Positions 24,051 to 35,814 of a stretch of DNA of 64,000 nt are shown one piece after another. The stretch's first letter is position 1, and the number at the start of each line of letters is the position of its first letter. Origin of the DNA: Onchidella celtica. Its lineage: Eukaryota; Mollusca; Gastropoda; Systellommatophora; Onchidiidae. The notes under the pieces are model-generated. The model ran no database searches and was not told where the DNA came from. It saw only the letters and a list, made by a program, of their open reading frames with translations. A program made the translations under genes and the position numbers. The stretch covers positions 61,963,589 to 62,027,588 of the forward strand of contig OZ007571.1 in NCBI GenBank assembly GCA_963931925.1, in the 5' to 3' direction.

Positions 24051-25950
24051 CTTGCAGATGACGACTTCTCTTGGTTATCGTGAGCATTCGAATTTACATC
24101 CCTTGAATCTAACTTGGGTTTGTCGCAGTTCATGGTGCTTTTGCTGTGACTACAATCAGGAGCACTGCTGTGGCGGGGGCTCTCTCGTGACTCTACAATA
24201 ACCGCATCACGAGGAGTCTTCTGACCGTGAATTTCCCTTTCATGCATGTTAGCCTTGATGTTCCGCACACAAAATGTGGGCCCACCAGAGTCCAAAACCG
24301 ACGTCTCCGGAAGACATCCATCAAACTTGTGACGGATGATCCCGGTGGTCGGTCGGCTTTTCTCCTTTAGGAAAGTCAAACTGACTCTCACTTTCTGGCT
24401 GCCAATATTTTGATTCCTATTATCAACTGCGTCATTGTCACGTGTGTTATTTGAATCCTGAAGAGAAATTTTAGCTGACGAAGTTTGTACACCAGGTTTG
24501 ACAGTACAAGCTCCACCAGTTACGATAAGTGTTCCCTGTGTTTCCCGCGCGGTGTAGTCAGACAACGGCCTGATAGACAGGAGCTGTGAGTCTGCAGCTC
24601 CTGACCTAGGTGAATCAAGTGAAGACTTTCCCCCAGCGTCTTGCAATATTCTTGGACCAGACCCAAGACGTTTTGCTCCTCTCCAAGATATTTCTTTTGA
24701 ATTAGCAATCATTAATTGTTCCTGCGTTAATTTATAGGCAGGAGATCCACAAACGTTTCCTTTGTCAGAAATCGATATACCATACCTCATACTATCAATT
24801 ACTTTCTTCTCCTCCTCGTGGTTACATTTATTTATGGACGACAGCTCCTCCGATTGCTTTATTTGAGAATTTCTTTCTTCTAGAATTAGGTTTTGTCGTT
24901 TTATTTCGTCTGCAATTGACAGCCGTGGCTGTTTGTTGGACAGTCTTTCAAACAGTTCAACTCTGGACATGGTATATTCTTTTTGGTATAAAAACGGTCT
25001 GCCCCTCTTCACTGAGTCGTTTATTTTAGAAGCTTTGTTCACACGGACTAAGGTACTGGAATCAGCACCTTTATTTGATTTGTCGGGTATCAGGCGTTTC
25101 TCAGATCTTTTTGATATGTCTTTGTCATTTTTATCGAGGGTAGTTGATGTCTTCTTTACAATTTGTGTCCTCTATGTCTTGACCGTATGCTGTTATAAAA
25201 TCTTGTCCGTTTGTCAAATGAGTGTGCTGTGGATCTCCTATTGGCAATAGATCTTTTTCAGTGGCTTTCGGTGTGTCAATCAGTTCCGAGGAAAACCGGT
25301 TGGGCTCTGCAATTTTCTCTTTGCTCTAAAGATCACAATATTTATTCTCTTTCGACTTCTCACTTTCTTCAGCGGACTCGGCGGCTTTATATGATGACAA
25401 TTTCACTGTATTTGCAACATTTATATTACCTTTGTTGTTTTGTTCTTGTTGATAAACTTCTCGAACAACACTTTTCCGACCGACCACTGCAACCGTCTTT
25501 GGTCTTGAAACTCTACTTCTGTAGGTCGTCGTTGATGAGGAGTTCGGCCTCTTGGACAATATCAGAGATTCACTGGTCACCGACAGCAAATCAGAAAAAC
25601 TATTGTTCCTTAAAAAAGGCTGGTTGAATCCTCTGGTGAAGATATCTGAAGTTAATTTCGACGTAGTGTTTTCAGATTTCGGGTCGATGTTAGTTAAACA
25701 CGTGAAGGTATCAGGAGCGTCTATGCGTTCCTTTTCATCGACACAAGTTATAACTGAGCATAAATCTTTTGGACTGGTGTCTGTTCGTCCAAGATCTGCA
25801 GTTTGCAAGGATAAAGAAGCCAGTGACGTGTCATTTCTCTGCTCCTTGACAACTTGTTTACCAATAACAGAAATGTTGCATCGTCCGCCAACCACCGACC
25901 TTCTTCGAATAGCGGAAGAGCCAGTGCGCGGTCTTTTCAGTAGACTATCA
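24051..25950 (-). pseudogene. large 3' exon of a broken gene, Ser/Asn-rich, unidentified
   Basis: The exon opens after a pyrimidine-rich acceptor ending GCACAGCCCAG and closes at the donor AAG/GTATCA (24050). Two ORFs cover nearly all of it: 25988 to 25326, and about 25170 to 24014. They are separated by an in-frame TAG at 25328-25326, after which the same frame stays open for 64 codons (SKEKIAEPNRFSSE...), and by one frame change forced to lie between 25172 and 25133. The product is polar and probably disordered, with one helix-forming stretch (SRVELFERLSNKQPRLSIAD onward, heptad-like). No domain recognised. Alternatively the ATG at 25988 starts a separate gene. The acceptor phase agrees with the donor of the exon at 29042-30549, which is why I join them. 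Confidence 0.55.
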
Positions 25951-26532
25951 CTGGGCTGTGCGTGACACGCGACAACAGACGTAGTCATTACATTGTTTTA
26001 AATAGAATCGACCTGCCTCATCGTTCTTCTTAAGAATACTGTGCCAGTGAAAAGCAAGATATCACACAAAGTTAACAGTAATTGTAGTTAAGATTGTGTA
26101 CATTTTTTTTTTTCAGATCCATGTATACCAGTAGCGTACACACAACACACAACCTGTTTCAAGAAACGGAAATCCATAATAACTCCCCGCTGTTACAGTT
26201 AGAATTATTGCTGTAGTGACAGCTATACACTACCTCTAGTCCCAACGTCCGTAATCCCAGCTGGCTGTGAAGCCCTGACCAACGCAGTTCAGGTGGAATG
26301 AACTTAATGTATAGCGACCTTCACGCGGAATAATTCCGTCACAGTTTGTGCTGACCTGATCCTTAGAACGCTGGGTTTGGGAAAGACTCAACGTCTATAT
26401 GTTATAATTCGCATAATCAGTGCGTTCAAACAATCAGCAACGTCCCAGAAGGATTTAGTAATCGCCATTTTAGATACCAGCGATTACCCGTTGAGCAGTT
26501 TCCTGTTACATGTTGCCACTCTTGGTCTGAAC

Positions 26533-27012
26533 CAGTGGCTCTCGACTTAGGCGATATTGCCCCCCACCCCCGGGACGATTTTGAGATTCAGGAGGGCAAA
26601 AACAAAAACGGAGAAAAGGGCGAGAAGGGGGGGGGGGCGAAAATGATGAAAGTATTAAAAGGGGGCGATGGGGGCGAAAACAGGATTGGAGGATGATTTG
26701 GGGGCCAATACAGGGCAGCCACTGACTTGTTCAACATATTGCGCAGATAGGTTTTATGAACAGAAAAGGCTTTTTTTTTTTTTTTGATGCATTTGATAAA
26801 GAATGCTTTCTGTTTTATAATGAACAATCAACACCACTATTGTCATTCATAAGGCTCTGATAAACTCTACATCATACTGTGTGTGTGTAGTTTGTCTTCC
26901 TGTGAAATGCATCCACTGGGTTTGAGTAGGGATTTGAGCAGGTGCGGGGGGGGGGGGAGAGAACATTTGGAGCCTAAGGGGGCGATTGCCTGAAAAATGT
27001 TGAGAACCTCTG
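26533..27012. mobile_element. non-autonomous hAT-like element
   Basis: The terminal inverted repeats are CAGTGGCTCTCGACTTAGGC at the left and, reverse-complemented, CAGAGGTTCTCAACATTTTT at the right, both continuing into GGCGAT or GGCAAT followed by GCCCCC. The flanks are 8 bp direct repeats with one mismatch, GTCTGAAC (26525-26532) and GTCTAAAC (27013-27020). CAGNGG ends with an 8 bp target duplication define hAT elements. The 480 bp interior is G/C-homopolymer-rich and non-coding. Confidence 0.8.
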
Positions 27013-27373
27013 GTCTAAACTGTATAGTTGTCTGCTACTATGGCAACACAACTGTCCAAATTTAGTCCTTGTCCATTTCCCAGGTTTTCTCGATTGAACA
27101 TTGAACAATTCCCAATCCACATTTTGCACCAGTAGTTTCTTCATTGCCGGTGTATAGAACAACTTTTTTTTTTTTTTTAATGGGAACATAATAAAATAAA
27201 ATGTCAGTTAGCAAATAAAATTTTTAAAAAACGAAATAAAATAAAATTACGTCACTTGTCCCTCACTGATTTGAACTCGGTGTCTGTCAGATAACTGCAT
27301 CGGAGAACTTCTTTTGAATGTCTCAACCTGGTAATTTTACATCTGATTATCGGTTCATGGCCTACTGTACAAG

Positions 27374-27511
27374 TCTCTCTCTCTCTCTCTCTCTCTCTTT
27401 TCTCTCTGTCTCTCTCACCTTCTCTCTCTTTCTCTCCCTCAGTTTCTCTCCCCCCCCCTCTCTCTCTCACTCACTTTCTCTCTCTCTTTCTTACTCACTT
27501 TCTCTCTCCTT

Positions 27512-27592
<81 letters not shown>
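27374..27592. repeat. (TC)n then (AC)n microsatellite
   Basis: A long CT tract with CCCCCC interruptions, ending in a pure TC run that passes into CACACA. ORFs over it are artefacts. Confidence 0.97.
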
Positions 27593-27593
<1 letters not shown>

Positions 27594-28593
27594 CGTAATA
27601 CACACACTAATTTTTAATCTCAGTTACTTCCTTTTTATTTTAAATGAGTAGATTTCTTCCTCATCTTTTTAAAATTAAATATCTGACACACAGAAATTTA
27701 TCACTCGGCTGCTGTTCCCACAAGAACTCATGGCGAGAAACGTTGTTGTTACTAATTTCTACAGTATACGCTAAATCAACCAAATGATCACGAAAACCCC
27801 TTAATTATGCTGCTACGAACAAATTATCACAAACTCAGAATTTTCCCACCAGCAGAAATGGGAGCAAGGCCTAGAGGGTTACGGCAATCTGATCTGCCCT
27901 CATCGCCGACACATCAACAAAATGCTAAAATCAGCATCATCCCCCACCAGAGGAATTTGAAACACCTTGGCGATTTTTATGATTTTGTGTACAGAAAACA
28001 CAATCAACTTAAAATACCGCGAACAGATTTTCTTTTCTTTTAAATGTAATTTCGTTAGTTAAGAGAATTACTTCTCTCTCTCTCTTGCCGTGGTGTGCAA
28101 AGGCTGCATAGTAACCCATGTTTACCCATGGTTACAGTATGATTCCAATAAAGAAACCAATATTTGGCAGACCCCTAGTTGTTGTGTCCTACAAAATTCG
28201 ATTCTGCATTTCTCACGTCAAATAGCTTTGTAAAGTCGTTCTTATTTTGAGCCACAAACATGAGATTTTGATATGCTCAATTTCTCCTAATTTCTTTCCA
28301 ACATTCACGCTTGCAAGGCAATAATTCAAGACATGAGAAGCTCAAGAAATGTTAAAACTGTCCACCCCCAATTTCATCATACTGCGTGGCATCAGAGCAA
28401 ATTTGCGGAAGAAAAAATGAAACCTGAGAAATCTAAATAAGACAATTCTAATATTGTCCCGGCCAGATTTTGCACTTATGTTTTCGGGTTATTGAATTTG
28501 CAAGGCGGACATCTTAACCGACAGTCTACTATTGTTGTTACATGTCGTGATGCGGACTGAGTCAGGAATTTTTACATTCTTCACGATCAGAAT

Positions 28594-29012
28594 AAAAATC
28601 TCTTTATTATGAGAGTCAAAAATCTCTTCACTATCAGAGTCAAAAATCTCTTCACTATCAGAGTCAAAAATCTCTTCACTATCAGAGTAAAAAATCTCTT
28701 CACTATCAGAGTAAAAAATCTCTTTATTATCAGAGTTAAAATTCTCTTTACTATCAGAGTAAAAAATCTCATTACTCAGAGCAAAAAATCTTTTCACCAT
28801 CGGAGTAGAAAATCTCTTCAGCATCAGAGTAAAAAATCTCTTTACTATCAAAGTAAAAAATCTCTTTACTATTAGAGTAAAAAATCTCTTTACTATCAGA
28901 GTCAAAAATCTCTTTACTATCAGAGTCAAAAATCTCTTTACTATCAGAGTCAAAAATCTCTTTACTATCAGAGTAAAAAATCTCCTTATTATCAGAGTTA
29001 AAAAATCTCTTA
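28594..29012. repeat. 24 bp minisatellite, about 17 copies
   Basis: Unit close to TTACTATCAGAGT plus AAAAAATCTCT. Because the period is a multiple of three and the unit lacks stops, long ORFs appear in several frames on both strands; the minus strand gives an acidic octapeptide repeat near KEIFYSDS. It begins about 30 nt inside the intron that follows the donor at 29041, so it is most simply intronic. Confidence 0.95.
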
Positions 29013-29041
29013 TACGAACAGACTAATAAAATCCAACTCAC

Positions 29042-30549
29042 TATATACTGCAAATGCTCATGGGTAACCACAAGAACCGCCGACTTGGCTCTCTGTTACT
29101 CATCATGGATCTTGTTTGTCCAGAAAGTTGAAGTAAGGGAAGAGTGGACGACAGGAATCCACTGTTGGTTTCCACATTCATTGAATTATCAGTCTGTTCA
29201 CACAATACACGAAAGTCCACAATGCTTTCCGGTGAATGGACAGATGAATCTACATTTTCATCCATGCTACGTTCTTTACTATTCAAATCTCTGTCTTGTG
29301 AAGTCGCGCTGTGTTTAGGTCTACGGGCCTTATTGTCCCTTGACTTAAGTAAGCGACCGTTTGAAAGATTCCATTTTCCACACTTTATAAAATCTGCGTC
29401 AATAACTTTGGGTCGTCTTTGTAAGCCTTCAGGGATTTTACGGAACCGAGACAAAGCCCTGTAGAAACTGATGATATTGTCTCCGGATCTGGGTCGAGCT
29501 GTTTCATTTTGACTCCGATCAGGTTTACGTGAAGTGAATGGTGGTTCCGGGGTCTGACAGTGTCGGGAAGTGTGAAATGATTCAGTATCTGTACTTGCAA
29601 CCGTTTCCACTTGCCTATGGGCTTTGGACTTTTTTAGTTCTTTTTCACCATACCTGTCTTTGGCTGATGTGCTGTTTTGTCTTCTGGTATGCAAAGTCTT
29701 AGGATGAAACATTGGACAGAGATTTATGCTTTCTTCGGTGCTAGATTTGGCAATTTGCATGGCATTAACATTCTTTTCTCGATCGCTTTTGGAATTTCGT
29801 ATCAGATCTTGAGACAGGCTGTTCTGCCCCTCACTTGAGTTTGTTATTTCTGTCTGATCAGAGGCTGTCACCTTAACTTGCATTGGCTCATCATCATCAA
29901 CAATCCATTGGCCATACGTTAAAGGAGTCATCGCTGGTTCATTCGTGCCAACAGTTTGGTTGCTATGAGGTATTAAATTTAGAATATTGGATTTATTTTG
30001 CATTATATTATTAGGTTGTGAAGATTTGCATCTAAAGAATAAAATGGCCCTTGTGGCTTTTTTTTTTTGCGTTCTTGGTCCAGGGACATTCGAATCATTA
30101 TTATTGTCTTTCGCAAAATAGCGCATCTCATTGCTTATTCCTGGGAACAGATCCTGAATTTCATTGACCTCATGGCTGTGTGCATTCACCACTTTAGTCT
30201 TAGAGATAATTCTTTCACTAGGTCCTTCTTCCGTGTGAGTCAAATCTTATGTCTATCTCTCTTGCAGATGATCTCTTCGTCACCAGAAATAATTTGTATT
30301 GCACTTTTTGGGGGGGATTGCTGGACAACCCAAGTTTCGCGTGGAGGAAGTTGTACTTAAAGACTGTCCACATTCCCCGGAGTAGTTGAACTGCAATGGA
30401 ATGGCGGATCTGTTTGTCAACATCGGTGAACTCTAAGCTACGGATTTTCATCTACCATCTTTTTCATTCTGGTATAATGCATCTGTCAGTATCTAAAAGT
30501 GAAAGACGTTCCAGCTTCCATCGACACTTCAGGAGTTTGAAAAAATGTT
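29042..30549 (-). pseudogene. large exon of the broken gene, ordered N-part and disordered tail
   Basis: A strong acceptor (TTTATTTTTACACCCAG, exon from 30549) and a strong donor (GTATATA/GTGAGT, exon to 29042) bound it. In the phase offered by the preceding exon it reads KTFFQTPEVSMEAGTSF, then meets TGA at 30488-30486, then QMHYTRMKKMVDENP and a TAG at 30440-30438. The next open frame is offset: SLEFTDVDKQIRHSIAVQLL and on to VQYKLFLVTKRSSAREIDI. A further frame change, confined to about 30246-30220, leads into a 400-codon ORF of polar Ser/Asn/Asp-rich sequence. So there is one stop and at least two frame changes in 350 nt, then a long clean stretch. No family recognised. Confidence 0.6.
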
Positions 30550-31201
30550 CTGGGTGTAAAAATAAAACAAATACGCAACTGCTGCAAGACGAGAACAACT
30601 TTGTGCATATGGCTCCAATGCTATGCGGCACATAACAGATTATTGTGGCTTTTCTTCTCTCACCCGGAACAGCCAATATAAGTTTGGGTTTTCTATATCA
30701 CCATTAGCCTTTGTTGCAGCGGGGCCACAGATAAGTGCTTTGGAAGACATAAAGAGCTCCAGATAAGCAAATATCAACATGAGGCAAGGAAAGATCACAG
30801 TAAAATTAGTGCACTCAAAAGGTTATTTACCGCAGACACAGGCACAGATCCCAGACTACTTGGCCACCGACACTTCTGGGGGTCCAAAATACTTGCACAA
30901 AACACTGTTGTATTGGTACAGAAAACGTCCGACATTTCAGGCTTTGAGCACTTTGTAAATTTGTTAATATAAATCTATCACCATGAAATTTGTTGTAGGA
31001 ATATCTGCACCAAATGTGTTTCAAATAATATTTTCTTCATGTAAATGGTCAGCCTACACAAAAATGAGTTTTCTCGCGACTTATCCCAAACAATGGAGCT
31101 AACTGTCCTTTATAGAACTACTGGCTTCACAGACAAAAAGCTGAGGATACCGCCACCTCTGCTGGTTAAGGTATTCAAAGTTCTCAACAGATAGAATCTA
31201 C

Positions 31202-31423
31202 TTCCAACTCCACTGTCCCCTGACATGCTTTCGCACCACGACAATGAGACCATGCCGGCGGTTGGAACTGATCTGCGGTAAAGAGATTCTTAAGTGGATA
31301 TGAGAATTGTTAGAGTCACAAAGAACTCCAGTGCTATCGATTATTGCTACAGAAATATTTGGTCTGTGGGATAGACCGGGGTGATGTTCCAGGAATAAGA
31401 GGTTTATCTTGACAGAAGATTTG
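31202..31423 (-). CDS. candidate exon of the same gene, alpha/beta-like
   Basis: Acceptor CCTGCACTTTCTCTCAG is the best in the region. The frame encodes KSSVKINLLFLEHHPGLSHR, then ISVAIIDSTGVLCD and RHGLIVVVRKHV, alternating strand-like hydrophobic runs. Phase in is 2, matching the exon at 31874-31962. The donor is uncertain; TGGAA/GTAGAT gives phase 2, which also fits the next exon. Unidentified. Confidence 0.5.
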
Positions 31424-31873
31424 CTGAGAGAAAGTGCAGGCGGTAGCCAGGTGCTCTCTGTTAGTGACAAGTTTGAGTGTGAATCAATGAGCCTTCTGAT
31501 TTCTACATTATTGTCGAAAGTAAATCAACTGTTTTCACGGCAGTAAAAATGTTTCTTATCATAATGTCGGAGACGGCGTTTATCTTCACTGCTAGTTTTA
31601 TATAAGAGCTGCATATTACAATTTTCTGTTTCTCTCGAAAAGAAACAACAACAAAAAATGTGGAACAGTTAACCCTATTAAGAGTCAGTGAAAGATTGTA
31701 ATGTTCACACATTTAAACACCGCATTTATGACTCCTTCACATAACTTTCAATAGTTAAAGCATGACAATTTGATAGTCAACTCCAATTCGGATCACTCTT
31801 AAGTGAGGTCTTGTGACGAATCATTTCATTCAAATGTATCCTTATCTCAGTGGCAAAACAATTTAATATATAC

Positions 31874-31962
31874 CTGTCACTTTCCATTAAGTTATGAAAC
31901 ACTTGGTTGAGCCTTGCCGAGCCCGGAGAATTTGGTAACCCTTTGAGTAAACATTCAGACGG
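31874..31962 (-). CDS. candidate small exon of the same gene
   Basis: 89 nt, phase 0 to 2, encoding PSECLLKGLPN and SARLNQVFHNLMESD, then donor GACAG/GTATAT. The acceptor (TAATGTACCAG) lacks a good pyrimidine tract. Kept because both phases agree with the neighbouring candidate exons at 34990 and 31423. Confidence 0.4.
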
Positions 31963-32745
31963 CTGGTACATTAGCGCTGCTTAACTGGGCATGCAAGTGA
32001 GCTACAGCGAATATTAGCCACATCGTTCATTGTCATGCCCCGACAGAATTTTACCTGCAATCCTTATTAATGTCATGCAACTCGGAGGGCCTGCGATGGA
32101 AAAACCAGTTTGAAATTACACATTTGCGGTCCGTCTCGCGTAGTTCACCGGTTACTCACCGAAAGTCCTGTATTAGATCAAAATCAAATCCTCATGGGCG
32201 GATAAAATCTAGTATCGAAGGCCCCAGCACCCATGCCACCATGCGTCAAATTCTAACAAGAAAAAAAAACAAGTCACTCAATGGGTCCAGTTGTTTGGTC
32301 GTCCACGATGGAGTTAAAGTGAAAGAGGTCTGTACAGACCATCTGCTTCACTGAAGAATTCAACCGGCTGAAGACAATGTGAGTTTGTTTGCTATCTTCA
32401 TTCAAATCGGAAAGAACCAAATGCACGTCAGTAGTAACAGTAGATCATTGCTTTCTAATGATTCCGCTTTTATGAAGTTAGGCCAGGACCACGGTTGTTT
32501 TTTGCTGTTGTTTGTGGGTTGTTGTTGTTTTTTTTGGGGGGGGGGTGGCGGGGGTTTACCCAGTCCGAGAAACTATTCAGTTAGAGATGCTTAAAAAGTT
32601 ACTTTTCACTCTGCAGCCCGCACACGAGCAACTAAATAGTTGCTCAAGAGCCCTCCCATTCCATTTTGACATCTGAACAGTGCTCACTCGCAAAAACTGG
32701 GTTCGCATTTTCAGCCACCTTGTTATTTTTTTTTTCTACGGCGAA

Positions 32746-33175
32746 GAGAGAAGAAGAGTGGCAGAAAAGGGGGAAAAGAGGCGAGAGAGAAACAGGAAGC
32801 GAAAGAATGTGAGACAGACATAGAGATGGAAGGGAAAGAGCAAAGAATGAGAGAGGGGGAGCGAAGGAGGGAGGGAGGGAGGAGGAGGAAGAGAGAGATG
32901 GAGAGAAAAGGAAGGAGTTGAGAGAGAGGGAGAGAGATGGGGAGAAAAGGAAGGAGGGAGGGAGACAAGAGAGAGAGAAAGAGATAGAACGAAAAGGGGT
33001 CAGACTGAGAGAATGAGAGCAAAAATGAAGGCGGGAGAGGGGGGGGCGAGAGAAAGAGAAAGGGGTGAAGAGGAGAAAGAAAGAAAGAGGGAGGGAGGGC
33101 TGGAGAGCGAGAGAGAAAAGGAGAAAGAGTGTGAGAAGAAGAGAGTGAGGTAAAAGAGAGGGAGCGAGGGAGAAG
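32746..33175. repeat. GA-rich low-complexity tract
   Basis: About 430 bp of almost pure purine on the plus strand, imperfect GAGA/GGGA. The 193-residue Ser/Leu/Pro ORF on the other strand is a by-product. Confidence 0.95.
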
Positions 33176-33289
33176 TGTATTAACAAGGTCACCAGAAGTC
33201 TCAATTTGTGTATTATTGATGCCATTTATTGACGCCGTACATGTTGTTGTTGTCGCTTTGCACGACCAAGCCGAATTCCTACAAGGGAT

Positions 33290-33425
33290 ATTCTTTCCTT
33301 CGGACCGTCAAACGCAGCCCTTTCTCGAACTTTGTGATCACGTGCCAATCTGGACACCATGGAGGTACTAATAACACTGTGTTATTAATAGCTCCATGGT
33401 AGACACCAACGGTCCGACCGAAGGG
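33290..33425. repeat. nested inverted repeat with 43 bp near-palindrome core
   Basis: The core at 33357-33399 pairs CCATGGAGGTACTAATAACAC with CCATGGAGCTATTAATAACAC (reverse complement of the right half; two mismatches). Outside it, TTCCTTCGGACCGTC faces ACGGTCCGACCGAAGGGA in inverted order. The whole could be a tiny foldback transposon, but no target duplication is clear. Confidence 0.6.
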
Positions 33426-34989
33426 AGGTAACTCGGAGATTTTTGGCATGGGGAATCAATGAGGCGGGGGTGGATGGGGGTGGGGGGGGGGGAAGAATGG
33501 GGAGAGCACCAAAATAAAATGTGCAAACAGCAATGCCTGCGTCCGATCCTGTTCGTTTATGTAATCTTAGGGCGTACACGTATGAAAACAGCGGGCCGCG
33601 CTCGGCAGGGTTTACGGACAGTCATTACTGCAACCAGTCACGAACATTTTACTATAATGGAGCTAGAGGGTGAACGCGTAACCACCTAAACCTTTGTTTG
33701 TGAAAACGGGACCAAAAATTATGAAACTTTGTTAACTACCATGATTTTTGACAACATGTTGCGTGGACACGTCTATTCTGGACAAAATGTAGTTTTTAAT
33801 GTTGTTTATTCACCAAAGTTCGAACAGCAAAACAAGAGGCGCATTTTCTGATCGAGTAGAATCGAAAAGTGTGACTGGAAATTGCGTTCTGCGAAACTCT
33901 CTTTTAGACATGGCCGGCCGAAAGCCAACTTCATCACATCTGCAAGGAATTATTGTGATGTAACAAAAAGATCTTAGTCTTTGTATCGAATCCAAGTGTC
34001 GTTATTGATGTGATCTACCTCTATATGTACCGTTGGGTTTCTTGCAAAAAATTAATTTTGCAACATTTATCCTCTTGCCGGGGGTCGGCTAGTAATTACA
34101 ATGGAAGAACAACTGAACAATATGGGTTACACCAATCTAACAGTGACTGCTTGCTTTTTATTTCTTTTTCTGGTGATCTTTTAATTTTTTTCCTAATCCA
34201 ACATTGCAAATTATTTTTTATTTTTTTACTTTCGAAGTCACGGCATTTTACCCTGCAAATCATAGCACGTTGTCTGGCATTTCGTTTCAAAGGAAGATAA
34301 TCAAACATTAAGGTGTGATTTGGACTTATCTGCTTCCTTATTGCCTCCCATTACGAAGTTGTTTTTTTTTTTTCTTACCACATATTATACCCATGTATTA
34401 CAATACCTCATGAGACCAAAATAAATAAATGTGAGAAGGAAATAGAAAAGTTATGGCAGGAAACCACGGAATTGTATATTTTCCATTGTAACGCACCGAT
34501 AATGCGAAATCTCAAGACTTTTCCACTGCTCTGTCACATTCAATTTTATTATCAGGAAATTTTCACACTCATTTATTTTTTCATTATTACTACTTTGGCC
34601 ACAGTTGAAATAAAGCTTCCATTAGTGAAAAAAATGAAAGTGAAAAGAAATAATTGGATTTTCCTTTCCGGCAAAACAGCTGTGCCGAGGAAACGTCGTC
34701 CCCCCCCCCCCCAATAAAATTACAATGTATTTAATTCATGAAAATGTCAGTCATGATAAAGTGTACCAGAAGAATGGGAACCAGCTAAACTGGTAGATAC
34801 GGAGATCAGTCCCGATAAAAAAAAACAACAACTGATGGCAAAGCAAACAAGACAAATTTTAATATCAAGGCAGGAGTAAATAGTTCAAATAATAATTATC
34901 AGCAAAAAGAGCTCAAAGATCGAAGTCCTAGCAGGACTGTAGAAAACAACATCAGCAGTGGCAAATATTAAGCCTTATGGGGTTCTTAC

Positions 34990-35205
34990 AAAATCATCGC
35001 TCTCAGATTCAGTATTGGTCTGATGTATGCAATGGTCCTTATTGTTTTTCTGGCGATATTTAACGCCTGAGATCGGACTTCGAAGAAGGATCCCTGTGGT
35101 CGTAAAGCCTTTGAAGAATTTACGGCAAACCATTCTTCCAAAAACTACACTACCAGTGAGGGAGTCGGCAGAACCAATATCTATCAAATAAATCAATTTG
35201 AAGCC
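34990..35205 (-). CDS. candidate exon of the same gene, 72 codons
   Basis: A strong acceptor (GTTCTCTTCTCTGAGGTCCGCAG) and donor GATTTT/GTAAGA bound a fully open 216 nt frame, phase 0 to 0. It encodes GFKLIYLIDIGSADSLTG, VVFGRMVCRKFFKGFTTTG and an acidic end (NTESESDDF). The 303 nt intron separating it from 35509 has a good donor (GTGAGT) too. Looks like a folded domain segment; family unknown. Confidence 0.6.
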
Positions 35206-35508
35206 CTGCGGACCTCAGAGAAGAGAACAGAACGAGAACGGGAAGGGCGCGTAACTACCAGTAATTCAAAAGACAAGTTACTTCCGAACATCTACCAATC
35301 ATAGTACAGCGGAAAAGAGGACAATACCTGTACATGTATGACGCTGACTACTTATGGAGAACAGTGACTGTGGTCAGACTAATGTATTTGTGGTTGTTGA
35401 ATATTGAAAGTGTCGTCATCTGCTATTGGTGTCATTTCTTGTTGAAATACAGAATGCAGCACCGAGACAATGAGCAAACATTATCGGGCAAACTGAAATA
35501 TTACTCAC

Positions 35509-35814
35509 CATAGTGTGTTTCTCATGCACGCCAAGAGTCTTTCCTGGATAGAGTCAGGCGTAGGCATAGGTCTAAATCTTAAAATTTTACTATCATATGG
35601 CAAGGCTGGAGATGGGTCTCTGTCTTGCAGATTTGGAAACATAATAATATCCTTAACTAAATGTATTTGGCATAGAAATCTGCCCTGCTGATGCCGTCCA
35701 AATTTAGTAAAGGCAGACCATTAATAGCGAGCTGCCATTGTGAAAGTTGTGACAAGCATTCTTGAAAACCGTGCTGCAATTGAATCCCTCGTATATCATT
35801 CCTCAAAGTTCTTT
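35509..35814 (-). pseudogene. candidate exon of the same gene with frame changes
   Basis: Acceptor GCATTTTTTCTAG; donor CTATG/GTGAGT. Three frames are open in turn: one through QLSQWQLAINGLPLLNLDGI to a TAG at about 35657; a second through HLVKDIIMFPNLQDRDPSPA and RFRPMPTPDSIQE; and a third, open only after 35554, through KTLGVHEKHTM, which splices in phase into the exon at 35205. Two indels within about 130 nt are needed to read it through. Alternatively the exon starts at CATCAGCAG near 35697, after the branch-like TACTAAA, and only one indel is needed. Confidence 0.45.

Noticed and set aside
24933..25965. Plus-strand ORFs of 105-138 codons
   Set aside because: They mirror the minus-strand coding exon and have Cys/Leu/Phe-rich antisense composition.
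28489..29071. Two minus-strand ORFs with KEIFYSDS-like octapeptide repeats
   Set aside because: A 24 bp stop-free minisatellite opens several frames on both strands; no start or splice context supports a protein.
32644..33225. 193-codon minus-strand ORF, Ser/Leu/Pro-rich
   Set aside because: Produced entirely by the GA-rich low-complexity tract; overlapping frames are equally open.
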